This document shows, piece after piece, positions 58,027-64,000 of a stretch of DNA of 64,000 nucleotides. This DNA is from Siniperca chuatsi. Its lineage: Eukaryota; Chordata; Actinopteri; Centrarchiformes; Sinipercidae. Below the pieces are notes generated by a model, which was not told where the DNA came from, searched no databases, and saw only the letters and a list, made by a program, of their open reading frames with translations. A program made the translations under genes and the position numbers. The stretch is taken from positions 4,770,284 through 4,834,283 of the forward strand of contig NC_058061.1 in the NCBI RefSeq assembly GCF_020085105.1, written 5' to 3'. Every line of letters starts with the position of its first letter. Position 1 is the stretch's first letter.

Positions 58027-61000
58027 TCACTTGCATGTGTGTACGTCATAGACACGCACACACTCCTGACAACTGACGTAGCAGCACCAGTGGAAGATGC
58101 AGTGACACTTCTCTTTGCGCTTCTCAGTCCGGGTGTTGTGGCCGCGGCCGCAGCACAGCAGGTCGCAGCCCTCGATGCCGTGTGACGACACGTTGCAGGC
58201 TCGGTCGCGTGTCCCAAAGGATCCGGTCTCCGGGTTGGGCTCACAGAAGTTGGGTGAGCCCTCGTAGTAGACCAGGTCGCGCTCAGTGGGGTGCTTAAAG
58301 AAGTTGTACTTTACTCGCAGCGTCTCCACCCAGCCTCGTGACTCACGGTGCTTCTCCACCACCATCTCTGAGGCGCTGTCATACTTGTCCTTCAGGTAGT
58401 CACCCAGCATGCGGAAGTCTGGCTGCGCCCACCAGCATGTCTTCACCTCGCAGCTTCCTGACAGGCCGTGACATTTACAGCGCAGGTGCATGTGGTCGAG
58501 GATGGTCTGAGAAGCACAGAAGACACTTTTAGGTTCACTTTGTAGGAATGTTTAAAGCCAATATCGGTTCTAAACTTGATTTGCTTTAATAGTGTTCCTG
58601 GTTTAAAAAAAAACACATGTACAACTTAGTAAAATATTATCTGCTAACCATTTGCACCTAAGAGAATCAGATTCAATACTCCTGAATACGACTTAATATA
58701 AACTAAAAAGCGGCTATTTTTCAGCCTGGCAAGCATCCAACAAGCTTAAGCTTTCATAACCCATTTTTCCTGATACCTTAAAGCAATCCTCCACTAAAAA
58801 TGTATATTTTGAGTGTAAAGAGTAACTGCCTGTAGGCTTTGAAAGGTGGCTCCATCAGCTTGGATTCACGGCAGTGACAACGGATTAGAATAGCAATCCA
58901 GAGTCATGGCAAAAAGTGTCAAAATGTCTATTTAAACTTCTTGTGCAAATGCATAGACCACTTCTCCGCAGTGGATCCATATGTTCAGTATGTGTTCCCT
59001 TAGTCAAGAAATCCCTAAATACGCTTTGGAGCTGTGAGGTGGTGAGAAGTTGACATGTTTCTATGGACGTTTTGACATTTCTTTTGCTGTGTCTCTCAGT
59101 TGTCACTGGAATCCGCTTTATTGCTGTGAATCTCAAGCTGACTAGACCCACCATCCTCCGGGACGAAGCAAGCTGCAAACTTTTCAGAGCCACCTTTCAA
59201 GGCCTACAGGTGGTGAGAATTTGATACTGAAAAGGTAGATTTTGGATGGAGTATTCCATTAAAGTGTAATTAACTAAAATGTGCTGGTCTTAATTTGATG
59301 ACTCAGTGCTTATGAGGCAGTCAAGTCAGTCACCACCAAGCAAGATCTGTTGGAATTTTATGGTCAGAAATTTACAGGAAATTCAGTAATGCAGACTAAC
59401 AAAACCACTAAAGACTCAGAGCAGGCCAAGAAAAACAATATGCCACTGGCTGCAATTTATTTAAGTGTCATGCAGCTGTGAAGTACAGAGCCTCTGTGCT
59501 GCTGATAATTCCCTCTGAAGTCACTGGCTCACATCATGAGTGTGCTGCCGCAGGGCATATTTTACCTTTGTGTTTTGATTTTGTTGTGCTTTAATTTAAC
59601 CGCTATATTTAGCTGCAGAATTCCCCCAGCTGGGGCGGAAGGCAGGTGGCTGGGGTACCTCTGGGTGAGGAAGGGGAGAGTAGGTGGGGGTGGGGGGTGA
59701 GGTAGGGGTGGATGGACTAGTGACATCACACTGTGAGCTTGTCATGCCAACATTAAGTCCCAGACGCCCTCAGGGCTAAATAATGGAGCGTGAGAGGGCC
59801 AGGTGGAGAGGAGAGGAGACTCCTGACAGAACTGCTGTTCAGTTAGCTCCTGTGGTCTCTCTGGCTGCTCCTGTGTGCTCAGATCAAAGGGCTATCTTGT
59901 TGCCGTGTGGTCCCTCCATTTGCCCCTCAGCGAGCAGCCGGGGAGCCTATTTTTTTCCAAGCGGTGACAGAAGCCAGTGATGTTTTAAGTCTGAATTGAT
60001 TTCCTTCTTTTCCCCCTCAACTCACTCGGGTTATTTGACTGGCAGGGAATTTTTCATTGGGATGCAAGGCATGAAAGGCAAGGTGTGGGGGCAAGGCGGG
60101 AGGGAGGGTGTTGCTTAGATGAGTAATTAACCAGTCATTCAAAGTCAAGTGCTCATTTTCAAGTGGAAACTCAGAAATGTGCGAACAAGTCAAATACCAA
60201 ATCCCCAGCCGTCACATGAACAATTAGTAATCTCAAACAGTAATGTTTCCTGGATAAATCCTTTGCTTTTGCAAGACAGTCAGGTTCATTGTCCATTGTT
60301 TACTAAATCTCGGTTTCAGTTTTCCCCTTTTGCTACAATTTATAGTCCAATGTGTGCTGAGGTTGTCTAATTAATGTGATGTATTGCAGTGCTGTGAAGC
60401 GCTTTCATCCTACAGTACTGTACACAATGTGCTCAACAATGGAACCTGCTTCTATCTTGCAGAGTCAGTCTTGTAGATATTCAGTACATCTTGTAAATGT
60501 TAAACTCCTGCTGCCTGATCAGTTTAGTCTTGTGGTAATCAATTTGTATGCGATCTGGCCAAAAATTTGTGGACTCCCCCTATTTTTCATGGTTTGTGCT
60601 AGGCCCCTTAGTTCCAGTGAAGAGAAATCTTAATGCTACGGCATACAATGATATTTTGGACAATAGTGTGCTTCCAACTTTGTAGCAACAGTTTGAAGAC
60701 GACCCTTTTCCCAGTTTGGTGTAGAAGGGCTTGACTTTAACGCCATCCAACACCTTCGGGATGAACTGGAACACCGACTGTGAACCTGACCTGATCACCC
60801 AACATCAGTGGCCGACCTCACTAATGCTCTTGTGGCTGAATGGGAGCAAATCCCAAAATCTTGTGGGAAACCTCCCCAGAAGAGAGGAGGCTTTTATAGC
60901 AGCAGATTAATGCCAATGGTTTTGGAATGAGAAGTTCATCAATCACATATGGGTGTAGTGTACACATTCTTTTCGCCACGCAGTGTATTTCAACATGAAA

Positions 61001-61326
61001 AGCAGAAACCTAACAGCACGTCCCTGCACATTTCCCTCATATGTGTCTACATGTTTTTACCGTGCGTCCTGCCTCGTTGTTGTGTCGGTTCATCGCTGAG
61101 CGAGCGTCTGGACGATTCTCTCTAGCGTCCGCAAACTCCCTGGATACCAGCACCCCAAACTCTGCATCCTCACTGCAGCCGCCCCACTTCCAGCCCTCCC
61201 CAGGAGGTCCCTTGTGGTGGGAATCACAGCCACACATGGTGGATGTACCCTCAGCACAGGAGCGTGTCACAGCAAACGCCACGCCTGCTGAAGCTATAGC
61301 GTGGACAAACGCTGACTCTCTGGTTG
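58027..61326 (-). CDS. wnt3: Wnt3, last two coding exons (5' part beyond window)
   Basis: Wnt3 is a secreted, lipid-modified glycoprotein that signals through Frizzled/LRP to beta-catenin. Minus-strand exons: 61326-61061 (two bases finishing an Ala codon plus 88 codons, [13 protein letters not shown]... to NNEAGRT) and 58506-58027 (159 codons, [11 protein letters not shown]... to YDVHTCK, stop at 58029-58027). Junctions have donor GTAAAA at 61060-61055 and acceptor CTTCTCAG ending at 58507. Seen: [17 protein letters not shown], whose Ser in HGLSGSC is the Porcupine acylation residue of the family; the many conserved Cys ([16 protein letters not shown]); and an NVS N-glycosylation motif. [16 protein letters not shown] fits Wnt3 rather than Wnt3a. 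The 247 encoded residues would be the C-terminal part of a protein of about 355 aa. The signal peptide and roughly 108 N-terminal residues are missing only because the gene runs off the right edge. Confidence 0.96.
58507..61060 (-). other. wnt3: wnt3 penultimate intron
   Basis: This intron of about 2.55 kb holds a Tc1-type remnant (60555-60990). It also has a G-rich, non-repetitive block at about 59620-60110, with GTGACATCACACTG and CGCCCTCAGGGC, that could be regulatory. The rest is AT-rich with no gene. Confidence 0.7.
60555..60990 (+). pseudogene. Decayed Tc1/mariner transposase fragment in wnt3 intron
   Basis: On the plus strand, conceptual translation gives pieces of the C-terminal catalytic part of a Tc1-type transposase. 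[24 protein letters not shown] stretch (about 60602-60665) is followed, after an internal deletion, by [17 protein letters not shown] (about 60730-60780), a degraded form of the family DLNPIEHLWDELE signature. It then reads [18 protein letters not shown] (about 60804-60857). Stop codons and frameshifts break it. The start (CAAAAATTTGTGGACTCCCC) resembles a terminal segment. It is a short non-autonomous derivative, antisense to wnt3, and cannot encode an active enzyme. Confidence 0.7.
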
Positions 61327-64000
61327 CTGAGAGAGACAGGTGAAGACAGACAGAGAGACAGAGAGAAAAGAGAGATAGAGAGTGTGTCAGTCTTGTGTTA
61401 AACATGGACAAGGCAATCTTTACTACTGCCAACATCCAGACAGATGTATTGAAAGGGATACCTCCAGGCAATAACCTTTTAACACATTTCATCTTTGAGA
61501 AGCTAGATTTAAAAAACAAGAAGCCTTTAGGAAAAAAACTCTAACTCTCTTTTATTTTACAATATGTAAACATGGTTCACAGCATTTACCATATGATCAT
61601 CATCAGCGACGAGGAAGCACATACTACAGGACACATGAAGGAGCCTAAAAGCAGAGTCCCTGCAGTGACATCAGCCCATTGTGGTTGTTACAGGAGGGCC
61701 CAATGCTCAGTGGGATCTCAGTGACCTCCTGTCATCCCTGAGGTGTGCTGCTTTGCATCTGGATAGTGTTTCAGGAATGTTGTCACCCCCCCCCTCCTAC
61801 CCATCCCCGTTGAGAGCCCAAGGCCTCTGGTGAAACCTAGAAGTGTGTCGGTCTGTTTCTTTTTTACACTGAGGGATGGAGTTACGCCTCCTTTGAAGGC
61901 AACAGCTTATTATGTAACCAGACACCATTGTTTCACAATCACAGCACACTTACCGTGGCTCACCCATTACACTCCGCTAGCTCTGTTACAGACATAGAAG
62001 TATGGGGAGGTGTCTGTGAAGCAGTGGCTTGACTTGTCGAGTGGCCTGAGTTTCAATTGTGTGATCTGAGTTTTGAAATTTGTATGAACACGACTAGACA
62101 ATTGAACCCGTATTCGACAGACCGCAGTGGCTGCTAAAGCCAGATATTCCTCAGCAATTCCACTGTCAATGAGACCCAATCAGACTACTTCACAAGCCAC
62201 AGACAAAGTTTACTGATGTTTGGCTGGAAGCTAGTCATATGTTCCCACCCTCAATGTGTCTGCAAGCAAAGTTACAAGACAAACATACCTTTTTACGTTA
62301 GATGTTAATATGATGGCACATGGGTCAATATTTGTGCTGTTTTATGAATATCACTAAAGCTAAATTCTTTTTGATATTTCTATATTTCTGACATGTCTGC
62401 TAATAATTTACAGGGTGAAGGGTCAGATGGATCATCTGATGTGGTCTTTTGTTGTGAAAATGTAATGCAGTTACTGAAATACTGTAAATCACAACTATGT
62501 TTAGTAATATTTGAAAAATAACAATGCAAACTGTTATTTTTTAGGTAGATTTCATTTAATCTAAACAATGAAATACTAACTAGACTCTTGTGTGTCTAGA
62601 AACACTGTATTCTCACTATTCATTCCTAGTAAAAGGATACAGTTTTATCTAAATCCCCAGTGAATCCTTGCATGATTGGATGACACACAGTCCTCAGGTT
62701 CGGCATCCCTGCTCGCCCTGGCAAGCCTAGCTGGGCCCTCCACAACAGGGGCCTGTGAGCCCTGGGCCCCTGGAGCTCTGGCTGTTAGCCAAGGCTAGCG
62801 CTGCTCCTGCTACCTGCTGGGCCCATCAATCCGCCTTTGTTTCCCTTGTGTCACACTGTATTATGCACACAAAGGGCCCAGCGACTCGCGCCCCCACAGC
62901 CCCGCTCTGCCCGGAGCTGGCATTCCCTAAACTCCCTAACCCCCCCCTCCATCCAGCCACCCCTCTGCCAACACCCTGAGCTGAAATCCCATACACCACC
63001 ACCCACCACAGGACCTCAACCCCCCACTTCCTCCAGGCATCCACCAACAGCACCACCATGGCCAACACACAGCTTAAGGTGGCTGGGGCTGGTGGTTGGT
63101 TGCTGTCCCTTCCCTAACTCGAACTTTTCCATTCATCACTCCCAAAGTGAGACGCTCTTCTTCCATCCCTCCTTCCCTCCTTCCTTCCTTCCTTTGCTTC
63201 CCTATCCCAAAGTGCACACCCGGGCTAGGTTGGGAGAGATCCCCTTTCAGCCTGTTTTCATGACAGAGTCAAAAGGGCGTGTGAATGGGGCGTCCGTGGG
63301 AGCTGGACTGTGTGAGGCGCGCACTGGTCTTCATGCACAGTAGGGGTTGAGCGGAGCCCCCCGGCCCTTTTCTATTGCCTGTAATCTCATTTGGCCTCCC
63401 CTCTCCCTTTTATTTGACTGAGGAGCTTGGACTGCTCACACTGCCCATTTCTGCCCAGATTCCTTCCCCTCTGACATTCAGGGTAATTCATTTCCAATCA
63501 GCAGCCTCACTCACGATACACAACAAAATTTCTACCTTTAAATTTAGGGACTGCAAGGCCTTAAGCGGGACACCTGTGCCTATTGTATCCCACTGTCAGG
63601 TTTAGTGGGATTGTTTGAAGGACACAGTTAGTGTGGAGATATCTTACAATTAATATTCTGCTGTGAAGCACCTGATGGATGTCTCCAGTATATCAGCTGT
63701 ACTTGTCAGGTTTCGTTGATAGATTTACCACGCTGACCCTCTTTCATGTAAGGGAGTGTAAACACGGTTGGGAAAACCGAAAATAAGTCACTGACTCTGA
63801 AGACAAATGCAATATCGAAGGTAAAGATGGATGGAAGTTGAATAATGTGTCAGTGCTTGTACCTGCACTCATTTCTCACAGCAGCCAGGAAAGGTGTATA
63901 TTATTGTAATTGCCGTAGTTAGTCTTTTGTCAGCAGAAGCCCAGAGAACAGGCAGTGCTAAGCCTTAGGGTGGAAAACTGTGAAATGCTATGTTTTGTAA
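61327..64000 (-). other. wnt3: wnt3 intron running off the right edge
   Basis: This is intron upstream of the TRESAFVH exon. I searched it for the earlier wnt3 exons (for example an RRWNCTT-type segment) and found none. It contains a GC-rich complex block at about 62690-63090 and a CTTCC-rich run at 63160-63195. The open frames at 62837-63343 (+) and 62826-63068 (-) are GC-driven and unlike known families. Confidence 0.6.
62690..63090. promoter_or_regulatory. Candidate wnt3 intronic regulatory element
   Basis: A GC-rich, non-repetitive block lies in an otherwise AT-rich intron. It carries two TCF/LEF-like words in opposite orientation about 30 bases apart: CCTTTGTTT at 62834-62842 and CACAAAGGG at 62868-62876. 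GGGCCC-rich words lie near 62730-62770. Regulatory function is a guess from motif content and position. Confidence 0.3.

Noticed and set aside
62837-63343. 168-codon plus-strand open frame in the wnt3 intron
   Set aside because: Proline/serine-rich product of GC-rich DNA, with no family resemblance, and an overlapping minus-strand frame of the same kind. Better explained by composition.

Overview
This is a vertebrate nuclear locus, almost certainly from a spiny-rayed (percomorph-type) teleost fish. The genes have long, intron-rich structures with GT-AG junctions. Protein identities are close to those of human orthologues. Introns and intergenic DNA carry CA/GT microsatellites and interspersed repeats typical of fish: MITEs with long terminal inverted repeats, a Tc1-type remnant and SINE/LINE-like tails. 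I identified genes from memory of the protein families, with no database search.

Layout, left to right: the last coding exon of myo1d (+, 737-893); about 7 kb of intergenic and UTR sequence rich in repeats; cdk5r1 (p35, one coding exon, -, 11345-12253) with a long 3' UTR and a spliced non-coding 5' exon near 13.7-14.05 kb; psmd11 (Rpn6, +, 12 coding exons, 15045-23269, 422 aa); nsf (+, 21 coding exons, 26234-52149, 746 aa); and the last two coding exons of wnt3 (-, 58027-61326). The first roughly 108 residues of Wnt3 are encoded beyond the right edge. Both complete multi-exon genes were rebuilt exon by exon; every junction keeps the frame and the totals match the family lengths.

The genes do not form one pathway. 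Myo1d is a membrane-binding unconventional myosin, p35 activates Cdk5, Rpn6 is a proteasome lid subunit, NSF is the SNARE-disassembly ATPase and Wnt3 is a secreted morphogen. The set is interesting as synteny. Human MYO1D/CDK5R1/PSMD11 and NSF/WNT3 form two separate blocks on chromosome 17; here they are joined, and psmd11 is inverted relative to cdk5r1.

I found no convincing new gene system. The most checkable observations are a GC-AG intron in psmd11, a psmd11 stop codon that touches the splice donor of a 3' UTR intron, a (GT)30 tract next to an nsf splice acceptor, a three-copy TTAA-flanked MITE family, a variant NSF C-terminus, and non-coding stretches around nsf/wnt3 that look like possible enhancers.
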